Below, piece after piece: positions 51,351-59,004 of a stretch of 64,000 bases of DNA; positions within the stretch are counted from its first letter, which is position 1; each line of letters opens with the position of its first letter. The position numbers and the translations under genes are program-made. This DNA comes from Aureimonas sp. AU20 (GTDB lineage: Bacteria > Pseudomonadota > Alphaproteobacteria > Rhizobiales > Rhizobiaceae), in contig NZ_CP006370.1 in NCBI RefSeq assembly GCF_001442755.1, forward strand, positions 124,001 through 188,000, written 5' to 3'. The notes beneath the pieces were generated by a model that worked only from the letters and a program-made list of their open reading frames with translations, had not been told where the DNA came from and made no database searches.

Positions 51351-52313
51351 TCACCCTTTCGCAGCCTCTTCCAGAACCGCTTCGGCCGTGCGCGGGTCGG
51401 TCGCCAGGGCCGAGATCAGGCCGGAGCGGGCCGCGCCCAGAATCGCCGCGGCCTTCGCCTCGCCCACCGCGACGCCGATCACCAGCGGCGTGCGGCGCAG
51501 CTGCTCGGCCGACATGGCGATCATCCGCCCCTCGCCCTCCCAGTCCGTCACGCTGCCGTCCCGCCGGACATAGTGGCGCAGGACGTCCCCCACCGCGTCG
51601 CGAAGCGCGCGCTCTCCGGGGGTCGCGGCCGTTTCGTCCGGCGAGTTGGTGGCCGGCGAATGGATGGAATGCGGCAGGCCGATGCCGACCACGGCCGCCG
51701 CCGTGCGCTCCCAGAGCGAGACGCTTCCGGCGATCGTCGGATCGGCCAGGAAGGCCTCCCGCGCCCCGGCCGAGGGCAGGTAGGGCGCATGCAGGAAATG
51801 CGGCGCGCCGCCCATGGTCTCGGCCGCAAGCCGCGCGAATTCGTTGATCTGGAAATGCGGGGCGTGCTGCTGCATGCCGCCCGTGGCGGGCACGGTGAGA
51901 ATGCCGGGAATCGCCGGCAGGCCGGTTTCCACCACGGCGCGAATCGCCCGCCCCCAGCCGATCGCGACCACAGAGCCGGCCCGCAGGCCGCAACTCAGCA
52001 GCATCTGTCCGACGGGCGCGGCCAGCGCGCCCGAGCTCGGCCCAGGCGGCACCTCCACCACGGCGGCCTGCTTCAGTCCCAGCCTTTCGACGAGGTCCCG
52101 CCCCAGCGCGTCGGGCGAAACGAGATCGCGCACCTCGATGCGCACGATCCCCTCCGCGCGCGCGCGTTGCAGAAGCCGGGAGATCGTCGCGGTCGAGAGG
52201 CCGAGGCGCTTGGCGATGTCCACCTGGCTCAGCTCGGACTCGTAATGCAGCTTGGCGACCGTGTGGATCAGAGCCCGCGACGCGGTTTGGTCGGACGAAG
52301 GTGAAGAAGCCAG
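51351..52313 (-). CDS. SorC/DeoR-family sugar-binding transcriptional regulator, probable CTG start
   Basis: About 320 residues, the family's usual length. The N-terminal HTH (ALIHTVAKLHYESELSQVDI, AKRLGLSTATISRLLQRARA) is followed by the sugar-phosphate-sensing domain (GWGRAIRAVVETG, VPATGGMQQHAPHFQINEFA, GIGLPHS). The only ATG/GTG/TTG in frame near the start is GTG 52223, which would delete half of the HTH. CTG at 52313 has AAAGGA eight bases upstream and gives a full-length protein; an ATT further upstream is the other option. It lies between the importer and the divergent aldolase-kinase unit. Confidence 0.8.
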   Translation of the reverse strand: MASSPSSDQTASRALIHTVAKLHYESELSQVDIAKRLGLSTATISRLLQRARAEGIVRIEVRDLVSPDALGRDLVERLGLKQAAVVEVPPGPSSGALAAPVGQMLLSCGLRAGSVVAIGWGRAIRAVVETGLPAIPGILTVPATGGMQQHAPHFQINEFARLAAETMGGAPHFLHAPYLPSAGAREAFLADPTIAGSVSLWERTAAAVVGIGLPHSIHSPATNSPDETAATPGERALRDAVGDVLRHYVRRDGSVTDWEGEGRMIAMSAEQLRRTPLVIGVAVGEAKAAAILGAARSGLISALATDPRTAEAVLEEAAKG

Positions 52314-52320
52314 CTTGCAA

Positions 52321-52341
52321 TTCCTTTCAGCAATATGTTAC
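52321..52341. promoter_or_regulatory. Putative SorC operator, copy 2
   Basis: 21-bp site starting TTCCTTTCAGCAATATG, in the 129-bp divergent region; matches copy 1 at 15 of 21 bases in opposite orientation. It overlaps the regulator's ribosome-binding site, so binding could also block regulator translation initiation or transcription. Confidence 0.5.
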
Positions 52342-52442
52342 CGAGCTATATCAGCGAATGGAAACATGCAAGCGACCGGGCCGCAACCCGCCTTTCCGGC
52401 GGGCCACCGAACCCTGGCGCATCCTTGGGAGGAGGACTTCGC

Positions 52443-53357
52443 ATGGCACGGATGACCACGGCGGAACTGCGCGGCTATCACCAGATCTGCGGACCGGACG
52501 GGGCGATGATGGTCATCGCCTGCGACCAGCGGGGCGGCATGCGCACCCTCCTGGCCAGCGACCCGGCCGAGCAGGCCAAGATCGGCAACGACGTTCTGGG
52601 CCTCACCAAGGCCGACATCACCCGCCATCTCGCCAGCCAAGCGAGCTGCGTCCTGGTCGACCCGATCTGCGCGGTGCCGCAGCTGGTGGACGACGCGGTG
52701 CTGGAGCGCGGCACCGCGCTTCTGATCGGCCTCGACGCTTCGGGCTGGGACACCTCGCCCGAGGGCTACCGCCTGTCGAAGCTGGTGGACGGCGTCGATG
52801 CCCGGCGGGTGCGCGCGCTTGGCGGCACGGGCGGCAAGATCATGGTCTATCTGCGCTCCGACACGCCGGCCGCCAACACGCACAATATCGACATTCTGGA
52901 ACGGGTGATCGCCGATTTCGCCCGCGAGGACCTTCTCCTCGTGGTGGAGTTCCTGACCTACGCGCTGGAGGGCGAGAGCCCGGAGGCCTACAAGGCCAAG
53001 ATCCCCGAGCTGATCCAGGGCGGCACGCGGATCTGCCTCGATCTCGGCTCGAAGGTCCTCAAGCTTCCCTATCCCGGCTCGCCCGAATCCTGCGCCGCCG
53101 TCACGAAAATGTCGGGCGACGTGCCCTGGGCGGTGCTGTCGGCGGGCGTCGATCACGAGACCTTCCTCGGCCAGGTGGAGATCGCCATGGCGAACGGCGC
53201 TTCGGGCGTCATCGCCGGGCGCTCGCTCTGGAAGGACTGCATCTCGCTCGACCGCACGGAGACGCGCAAGCGGCTGGAAAGCGTCGCCGTTCCCCGGCTT
53301 CGCGAGATCCAGGCGGTGATCGCCCGCCACCGCGCCCCGGCCGCCAAGGTGGCCTGA
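52443..53357 (+). CDS. Class I aldolase, tagatose-1,6-bisphosphate (LacD) / sulfofructose-1-phosphate (YihT) type
   Basis: 304 residues, TIM barrel of the DeoC/FbaB/LacD family. IACDQRGGMRTLL near residue 27 is the family N-terminal motif; LGSKVLKLPYPGSP near residue 200 holds the candidate Schiff-base lysine. It cleaves a ketohexose 1-phosphate or 1,6-bisphosphate to DHAP and an aldehyde. GGGAGGAGG precedes the ATG at 52443. Divergent from SorC and five bases before the kinase fusion gene, so co-translated. The exact substrate (tagatose-type or modified hexose) is not decidable here. Confidence 0.85.
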   Translation: MARMTTAELRGYHQICGPDGAMMVIACDQRGGMRTLLASDPAEQAKIGNDVLGLTKADITRHLASQASCVLVDPICAVPQLVDDAVLERGTALLIGLDASGWDTSPEGYRLSKLVDGVDARRVRALGGTGGKIMVYLRSDTPAANTHNIDILERVIADFAREDLLLVVEFLTYALEGESPEAYKAKIPELIQGGTRICLDLGSKVLKLPYPGSPESCAAVTKMSGDVPWAVLSAGVDHETFLGQVEIAMANGASGVIAGRSLWKDCISLDRTETRKRLESVAVPRLREIQAVIARHRAPAAKVA

Positions 53358-53362
53358 ACGCC

Positions 53363-54796
53363 ATGGCGGGGCGGAACGCCATCGGCATCGACATCGGCGG
53401 CACGCACATCCGCGCCGCCCGCGTTTCGCCCGAGGGCGAAATCCTCGAAAGGGCGCGCGTTGCGAGCGCGCCCGATCCGCAGGTCGTGCTCGGGCGGATC
53501 GAGACGCTGGTGGCCGAGCTCGACGACGGCAGCGTCTCAGCTCTCGGCCTCGGCGTGCCGGGCCGCGTGGATTTCGCCGCGCGGCGCGTTCTCTCCGGCG
53601 GCTATGTCGATCTCTCCGGCCTTCCCCTCGCCGACCATCTTGAAGCCCGCTTCGGCTGGCCAGTGGTGGTGGACAACGACTGCTCCATGGCGCTGGTGGC
53701 GGAAACCCGCGTCGGCGCCGCCAAGGGCGCCGAGAATGTCGTGATGCTGACGATCGGCACCGGCATCGGCGGCGCGATCCTGGAGCGCGGGGCGATCCTT
53801 CGCTCGCGCGGCACGGCCGGTCAGCTCGGCCATCTCAATGTCGATCCCGCCGGCGAGCCCTGCCTTTGCGGCAAGCGCGGCTGCGTGGAAACGGTGAGTT
53901 CGGGCACCGCGCTCGGCCGCCATATCGCTCGCGCCGGCCTGCCCCAGACGACCACGGCCGCCGAGTTGCTTCAGCGCCGCGGCGAGGACGACGAGACGGC
54001 GCGCGCCGTGCTGCACGCCTGGGCCGCGCCGCTGCGCATCGCGGTGGACGATCTCGTGGCGGTTCTCGATCCCGACCTCGTGCTTCTGGGCGGGGGCCTC
54101 GGCGAAGCCGCCTTCGCGGCCCTGGCCGGCATCGAAAAGCAGGCCTCCTGGTACGACAGCCCCGTTGCCCCCGCGCGGCTGGGCGACGATGCGGGCGTGA
54201 TCGGCGCGGCTCTGGCCGCGCTTCCCGCGCGCGCGGCGTCCAAGCGCCTCGTGCTCGTCAACGGCGTTCCGGCCAGCGGCAAGAGCGGCGTGGCGCGGGC
54301 GCTGTCGGACGCGACGGGCTGGCCGATCCTTTCGCTCGACACGATCAAGAACCCGTTCCTCACCGAGATCGAAGGCGTCGATCGTCCCTTCAATCGCAAG
54401 CTCGGCCGCGCCAGCCTGCGCGCCATGTTCGCCCTGGCGCGGGAAGCGCCGGCGGGCACGACCTTGATCCTCGATGCCTGGTTCGGCTTCCAGCCCGCCG
54501 AGTTTCTGGCCGAACTCCTCGGCGAAGCGGGCATCGACACGGTTGCCGAACTCTGGTGCTCGGCCCCGCCCGAGCTCATCGGCGCGCGGTACGGCGCACG
54601 CGTGAATGAGCGCCCGCCCGGCCATCCCGGTCTCGACTACGTGCCCGAACTCGTAGCCCTCGCCGCAAGGGCGCGCCCGCTCGATCTCGGCCCCCGGCTC
54701 GATGTGGACACGACGGAGCGGTTCGACCTGATGCAAACGCGGCATTGGCTTGCGTCCGCTCTGGCCGACAAAGCGCCGGCCAGTCTGGCGGCCTAG
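53363..54796 (+). CDS. ROK sugar kinase fused to a C-terminal P-loop kinase domain
   Basis: 477 residues in two modules. Residues 1-290: ROK kinase, with ATP motif GIDIGGTHIRAA, catalytic Asp in VVDNDCSMA, zinc motif CLCGKRGCVET, and QLGH in place of ExGH. Residues 295-477: an AAA_33/gluconokinase-like P-loop module with Walker A GVPASGKS (301-308), a candidate LSLDTIKNPF Asp, and WCSAPPELIGARYGAR, the lid-like arginine region. Stand-alone ROK kinases are about 300 residues, so this is a true fusion; no frameshift is needed. With the aldolase five bases upstream it may perform one or two phosphorylations before cleavage. Confidence 0.85.
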   Translation: MAGRNAIGIDIGGTHIRAARVSPEGEILERARVASAPDPQVVLGRIETLVAELDDGSVSALGLGVPGRVDFAARRVLSGGYVDLSGLPLADHLEARFGWPVVVDNDCSMALVAETRVGAAKGAENVVMLTIGTGIGGAILERGAILRSRGTAGQLGHLNVDPAGEPCLCGKRGCVETVSSGTALGRHIARAGLPQTTTAAELLQRRGEDDETARAVLHAWAAPLRIAVDDLVAVLDPDLVLLGGGLGEAAFAALAGIEKQASWYDSPVAPARLGDDAGVIGAALAALPARAASKRLVLVNGVPASGKSGVARALSDATGWPILSLDTIKNPFLTEIEGVDRPFNRKLGRASLRAMFALAREAPAGTTLILDAWFGFQPAEFLAELLGEAGIDTVAELWCSAPPELIGARYGARVNERPPGHPGLDYVPELVALAARARPLDLGPRLDVDTTERFDLMQTRHWLASALADKAPASLAA

Positions 54797-54918
54797 AGGC
54801 AGGCGGCATTCGCCGGCATATCGGGAAGGAGGCAGGCCGAAAGCCCCTCCTCCGTCTATGGAGTTCGTTCGTCGGCGCCCTACGTGTCGCCGATCTCGAA
54901 AGCCCATCTGCAAGGCTT

Positions 54919-54960
54919 AAGGACGGGTGCGCCGCAGCGCCCGTCCTTTGCTTCTTCTCT
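54919..54960 (+). terminator. Rho-independent terminator after the aldolase-kinase operon
   Basis: AAGGACGGG (54919-54927) pairs with CCCGTCCTT (54940-54948), followed by TTGCTTCTTCTCTT. It lies 122 bp after the kinase stop and before the small gene at 55031. Confidence 0.7.
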
Positions 54961-55030
54961 TCGCCTCGCGCCACCGTTTCGAACGTTTCCGCGTCCGAAG
55001 GGTTGTAGGGGGGTAAGATGGGAGGTTCGA

Positions 55031-55273
55031 ATGGATATGACCGACAGCGAACGCGAGTTCTGGCGCGGCATGCGTGCCCTGACCATGACGACCGAAGGGC
55101 ACGAGGCGTTCGTGGGCCTCGACCCCGGCGAGAGCGAAACCTTTCTGGACCTTACCCGGCGCAACGAGTCCGGCGAGGACATGAACGGTTCGCAACTCTA
55201 TCTCACGCTGCGCGAGAAGCACGAGGCGGCGCGACAGGCCATCGTCAAAGGCGAGGCGGAACTCGACGCCTGA
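55031..55273 (+). CDS. Small hypothetical protein
   Basis: 80 residues starting MDMTDSEREFWRGMRALTMT, acidic, soluble and helical, with no recognised domain. ATG at 55031 follows GGGAGGTTCGA. Codon usage and composition look genuine, but no homologue is recognised. Confidence 0.6.
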   Translation: MDMTDSEREFWRGMRALTMTTEGHEAFVGLDPGESETFLDLTRRNESGEDMNGSQLYLTLREKHEAARQAIVKGEAELDA

Positions 55274-55460
55274 GGGCTGGTCCGGCGACACGGTTGCGCC
55301 GTGTCTCCGCGGCTACCGGCCGTTGCCTAACTCCAGATGGTCAGCGCTCTAGATCGCGCGACGACACGATAGCCGGAACACTTCTAGCCGAGACGAATTG
55401 TCGAGTTCCCGTCGGCATCTTGGTTAAAGAGCCTACCTCAGCAGCTTCGTGGCACTCGTA

Positions 55461-55727
55461 TCAAACGGCTCGGCGCCAGTTGGGCGCGGCGACGTCGTCA
55501 AAGCCCTGATGCCAGGCGATGCCGTCCGCGCTGCCGGAACGATAGGGGTTGTCATGCCGGTTCATGTTCTTCTCGGCGGCCGTACGGCCTTCGAGTTGAA
55601 CGCTCTCGTTGCGGGTCATCGGATTGCCGCCGGGAGCGGTCGAAGCGCGGGGCTGAAGCAAAGCGTCCTCCTCTTGATCTTTGACGATAAGTCTTGCTCG
55701 CAAATCTTGATCAGACCTGAAGGGCAT
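55461..55727 (-). CDS. Small RMF/CrpP-like protein
   Basis: 88 residues. The C-terminal half (GRTAAEKNMNRHDNPYRSGS then DGIAWHQGFDD) follows the pattern G-x-x-A-A ... N-P-Y ... W-x-x-G-F of the ribosome-modulation-factor/CrpP family. The N-terminal 36 residues are not conserved in that family, and ATG 55619 is an alternative start. CrpP was reported to modify ciprofloxacin, and RMF dimerises ribosomes; neither can be assigned here. Confidence 0.55.
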   Translation of the reverse strand: MPFRSDQDLRARLIVKDQEEDALLQPRASTAPGGNPMTRNESVQLEGRTAAEKNMNRHDNPYRSGSADGIAWHQGFDDVAAPNWRRAV

Positions 55728-55968
55728 TTGGTGCGCTGCGCTCGGTTAATCCCTTCAACTTCGCAGTCACATCCGAAACATTGCTTTGCAAAATCATTCG
55801 GCAGCATTCCGCAAGCTTGAACGGACCCGGCCGGGCGCCGGCGCCCATCCCGTCGAAATTGACGGTTTCGCCGGCGCGCAACGGCAGATTTCCAGCTCCT
55901 CCGCAAGGCCTCGCCCCGAGGACATGCGCCAGCGCGGGTTCGTCGCGTTCGCCTCGATCAGTGATGCA

Positions 55969-57069
55969 TCACGACGCTATGCGCTCTGGCGCCCTCGCGT
56001 CCTCGGGAAGCCAGGAGCGGTAGAGCGGATGATCGGCGGTGATGGGAAGCACCGTCGGCTGCCCGCTTCGCTGCGAGGCGTAGGCGGCGGTCACGAGTTC
56101 GAGCGAGTTGCGCGCGTCCTGCAGGGTCACGGGCGGTTCCGCACCGGAGAGGATCGCCGTGTGGAAGAGCTCGAACTGCCGGGTATAGCCGTCCTCCCGC
56201 CCCTCGTAGCCCGCCAGCGCGGCGTCGACGCGCGCCTGATGCTCGGGCGTTCCCGCCACGAAGCTCCAGGGATCGCGCCCCATCGTGTAGGGCTCCAGAA
56301 TGCTTTCGGCGACGAGGTCGTGGAAGCAGAAGCGCAGGCGCGAGATTTCCCGCCGCGAGCCGAGCGTCATGGAAAGGCTCGCCAGCGAGCCGTTCTTCAT
56401 GCGCACGGAAAGCGCGGCCGTGTCCTCCACCTCGATCGGGTTCACCAGCGTCGCGCCATAGGCGAAGACATCGGCGCAGTCGCCATGGACGTAGTTGAGC
56501 ATGTCATGCGCGTGGATGGCATGGCCGAGCAGGCCGCCGCCCAGCTCCGACCGCCACTTGCCGCGCCAGGGCACCTCGTAGTAGTCCCGCCCGCGCCACC
56601 AATGCGTCTCGATCGTGGTGAGGAAGGGCCGGCCCGTCAGCCCCTTCTCGATCAGAAGCTTCAGCTTCTGAAGGCCCGTGCCGTAGCGATACTGGAAGAT
56701 CGGCATGAGCTTGGGGCCGTTCGCGCGCGCGACGATGGCGGCCATCTCGTCCACCTCCGCGACGGAGCCGAAGAGCGGCTTCTCGCAGACGACGTGCTTG
56801 CCCGCCTCGATCGCCCGGCGGCACAAGTCGAAATGCGAATCCGGCGGCGTGCAGATGTCGATGATGTCGAGATCGTCGCGCCGCAGAAGCGTCTCGACAT
56901 CCTGCGTGTAGTCGGCAATCTCGTATTTCGCGCAGAGATCGCGGCCGCGTCCTTCGTCCAGCGAGCACAGGACGGGCACCTCGAACAGGTCCTTGTTCCA
57001 GCCGTAGCCGGCCAGATGCCGTTCGGCGATCCCAGCTCCGACGACGCCGACGCGCAGTTTCCGGGTCAT
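55969..57069 (-). CDS. Gfo/Idh/MocA-family oxidoreductase
   Basis: 366 residues. Rossmann motif GVVGAGIAERH near residue 8, CEKPLFGS near 94 with the catalytic Lys, IFQYRYGTGLQKLK, and GHAIHAHDML as the conserved His segment. The start at 57069 follows AAGGAGGGG; the TTG at 57087 is rejected. It lies 14 bp downstream of a second Gfo/Idh gene, so two oxidoreductases are co-expressed, perhaps acting in sequence on one sugar. Confidence 0.92.
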   Translation of the reverse strand: MTRKLRVGVVGAGIAERHLAGYGWNKDLFEVPVLCSLDEGRGRDLCAKYEIADYTQDVETLLRRDDLDIIDICTPPDSHFDLCRRAIEAGKHVVCEKPLFGSVAEVDEMAAIVARANGPKLMPIFQYRYGTGLQKLKLLIEKGLTGRPFLTTIETHWWRGRDYYEVPWRGKWRSELGGGLLGHAIHAHDMLNYVHGDCADVFAYGATLVNPIEVEDTAALSVRMKNGSLASLSMTLGSRREISRLRFCFHDLVAESILEPYTMGRDPWSFVAGTPEHQARVDAALAGYEGREDGYTRQFELFHTAILSGAEPPVTLQDARNSLELVTAAYASQRSGQPTVLPITADHPLYRSWLPEDARAPERIAS

Positions 57070-57083
57070 GTCCCGCCCCTCCT

Positions 57084-58094
57084 TCAACGATTGCCGATGC
57101 GCACGGCCTTCGCCTGCGCTTCCAGCGACAGGCGGCAGACCTCGTAGACATGGGCCTGCGGCATGGCCGTCTCGGTGCGCGCGCGCACGTCTTCAGCAAA
57201 GGCCTCGAAGTAGATCAGCTTTTCCGCGCTGCAGTCGATGTGCGTGTTGGTCGTGCCGTTCACGAGGAAGAGGTGGTCCTTCCCCGGTCGGCCCGAAATG
57301 TCGATATATTTGCGAAGCTCGATATAGCCTTCGGTGCCAAGAATCGTCAGCCGCCCGTCGCCCCAAGTGCCGAGCGCGTCGGGCGTGTACCAGTCCACCC
57401 GCACGAAGCCCGACGCCTTGTCGGAGCGCAGCGTGATGTCGCCATAGTCCTCGAAGCGCGGGCGGTCGGGCATGGCGAAATTGCCGATCGTGCTCGCCAC
57501 CACCTCGGCCGTGTCCGAGCCGGTGTAGAACAGGAACTGGTCGATCTGGTGCGAGGCGATGTCCACGATGATGCCGCCGAACCGGTCGGGATCGAAGAAC
57601 CAGTCCGGCCGCGTGGCAAGCTGAAGCCGATGCGGCCCCATGCCCATGGTCTGCACCACTTGGCCGATGGCCCCCTCGCGCACGAGCTGCCCGGCCTTGA
57701 CGGCGGAGCGCACGCTGTGGCGCTCGGTGAAGCAGACCGAGAAGATGCGCCCGGTGCGCTCGGCCGTGCGTCGCACCTCGTCCAGCTGGGCGAAGGTGGT
57801 GACGCCGGGCTTGTCGGTCATCACGTCCTTGCCCGCCTCCATGGCGCGCACGGCAAGGCCTGCCCGGTCGCAAGGGATGGCGGCGATGCAGATGATGTCG
57901 ATCGTGGGATCGGCCAAGAGCGTCTCGCGGTCCACCTTCGGGGCGTCGGGATAGTCGGCCTCGATCGCCGCCAGGACGCCTGGCGCGGTGGTCTTGGGGC
58001 AGTAGCCGGCGAACTCGCAGCCCGCCGCGATCAGGCCCTTGATGTGATCGAAAATATGCCCGTGGTCGATGCCAATGGCTGCGAATCTCAGCAT
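57084..58094 (-). CDS. Gfo/Idh/MocA-family oxidoreductase
   Basis: 336 residues. The N-terminus FAAIGIDHGHIFDHIKGL has a degenerate glycine motif (GIDHGH rather than GxGxxG). The catalytic Lys motif is TDKPG rather than EKP, and the conserved His segment is DIASHQIDQFLFY. These changes mark a divergent branch. The first gene of a two-gene unit with 55969-57069. Confidence 0.88.
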   Translation of the reverse strand: MLRFAAIGIDHGHIFDHIKGLIAAGCEFAGYCPKTTAPGVLAAIEADYPDAPKVDRETLLADPTIDIICIAAIPCDRAGLAVRAMEAGKDVMTDKPGVTTFAQLDEVRRTAERTGRIFSVCFTERHSVRSAVKAGQLVREGAIGQVVQTMGMGPHRLQLATRPDWFFDPDRFGGIIVDIASHQIDQFLFYTGSDTAEVVASTIGNFAMPDRPRFEDYGDITLRSDKASGFVRVDWYTPDALGTWGDGRLTILGTEGYIELRKYIDISGRPGKDHLFLVNGTTNTHIDCSAEKLIYFEAFAEDVRARTETAMPQAHVYEVCRLSLEAQAKAVRIGNR

Positions 58095-58354
58095 GTCCGA
58101 CTGCCCCTCCCGTCACGGATCGCCGCGCAAATGCTCCCAGTGCGCGACCCCGGTCAGACCCGATACAGGGAGGGAGTGCTTGTCAAGGCGCCGCCGGGCG
58201 GGCTTTCGGACAGTTTACCGAACGACATCCGGAACGAGCCAGAACGCTGGTAAGACCAGAGACGCGCGTCCTACAGCGCGATGAAGCCGAGCCGCTTCGC
58301 GCCACCGAGAGCAGCGGCCGTCACATCCATATGCAAGCCGGCGCCGCGTCGCGC

Positions 58355-58804
58355 CTATGGCGTCTTGGCGGCTTCGTCCAGCAGCGCGGCGAAGGTGGCC
58401 TGGGCTTTGCCGGGGTGCTTCACGGCCCGCGCCGCGTCCAGCTTGGCGGGCTTGCCCACCACCACCAGCGCCACCATGCCCATGCCGTAATGCGGCGTAC
58501 ACTTGATGCCGTAGAGCCCCTCGGAGCCGACGGTCAGCGTGTAGGGCTTGTTGAAGCCGCTCTTGAAGGGCTCGACGCCCTCCGGCCAGATGTCCTTGAC
58601 GGACTCGGCGTTGTGGCCGGGCTGTGTCGGAACGAAGGTCACGGTGTCGCCGGGCTCGGCGCGCACGAAATCCGGCTCGAAGACCATCGAGCCCTTGGCG
58701 CCGACATTCAGCATCTTCACCACATGGTCCGCCGCCTCCGCGCCCGAGGCGAAAGCGAGGAGACCGGCGGCGAGGACGAGGCGAAGATGGGATCTGTTCA
58801 GCAT
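58355..58804 (-). CDS. Pseudoazurin (type I blue copper protein)
   Basis: 149 residues. Signal peptide ends AEAA near residue 24; mature protein about 125 residues, normal for pseudoazurin. Copper ligands are visible: His64 (GHNAES), Cys102, His105 and Met110 (CTPHYGMGM). A periplasmic one-electron carrier, typically serving nitrite reductase or other periplasmic dehydrogenases/oxidases. No denitrification genes are in the window. It lies downstream of the GMC dehydrogenase on the same strand (200-bp gap). Confidence 0.93.
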   Translation of the reverse strand: MLNRSHLRLVLAAGLLAFASGAEAADHVVKMLNVGAKGSMVFEPDFVRAEPGDTVTFVPTQPGHNAESVKDIWPEGVEPFKSGFNKPYTLTVGSEGLYGIKCTPHYGMGMVALVVVGKPAKLDAARAVKHPGKAQATFAALLDEAAKTP

Positions 58805-59004
58805 GTCGAGCCGTCCGCGTTGGATCAAGGGAAAGAAGGCGGGCGCATCCGGGGAGAAGGACGCCGGAGCTTGAAGCATTTCCCAGGCGAAGCGGACAGG
58901 CCTTGCCGGGACATTAAAGAGGCCGAGAGCCTTCGAACCGCCTCACGCCGGTTCGAAGGCCGGGGGATGAAGACCGGCGCGCGATCGGCACGCGCCGGCT
59001 GGCG

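Noticed and set aside
58805..58940. FNR/Anr box upstream of pseudoazurin
   Set aside because: Only a TTGAT half-site was found on the minus strand; the second half is missing.
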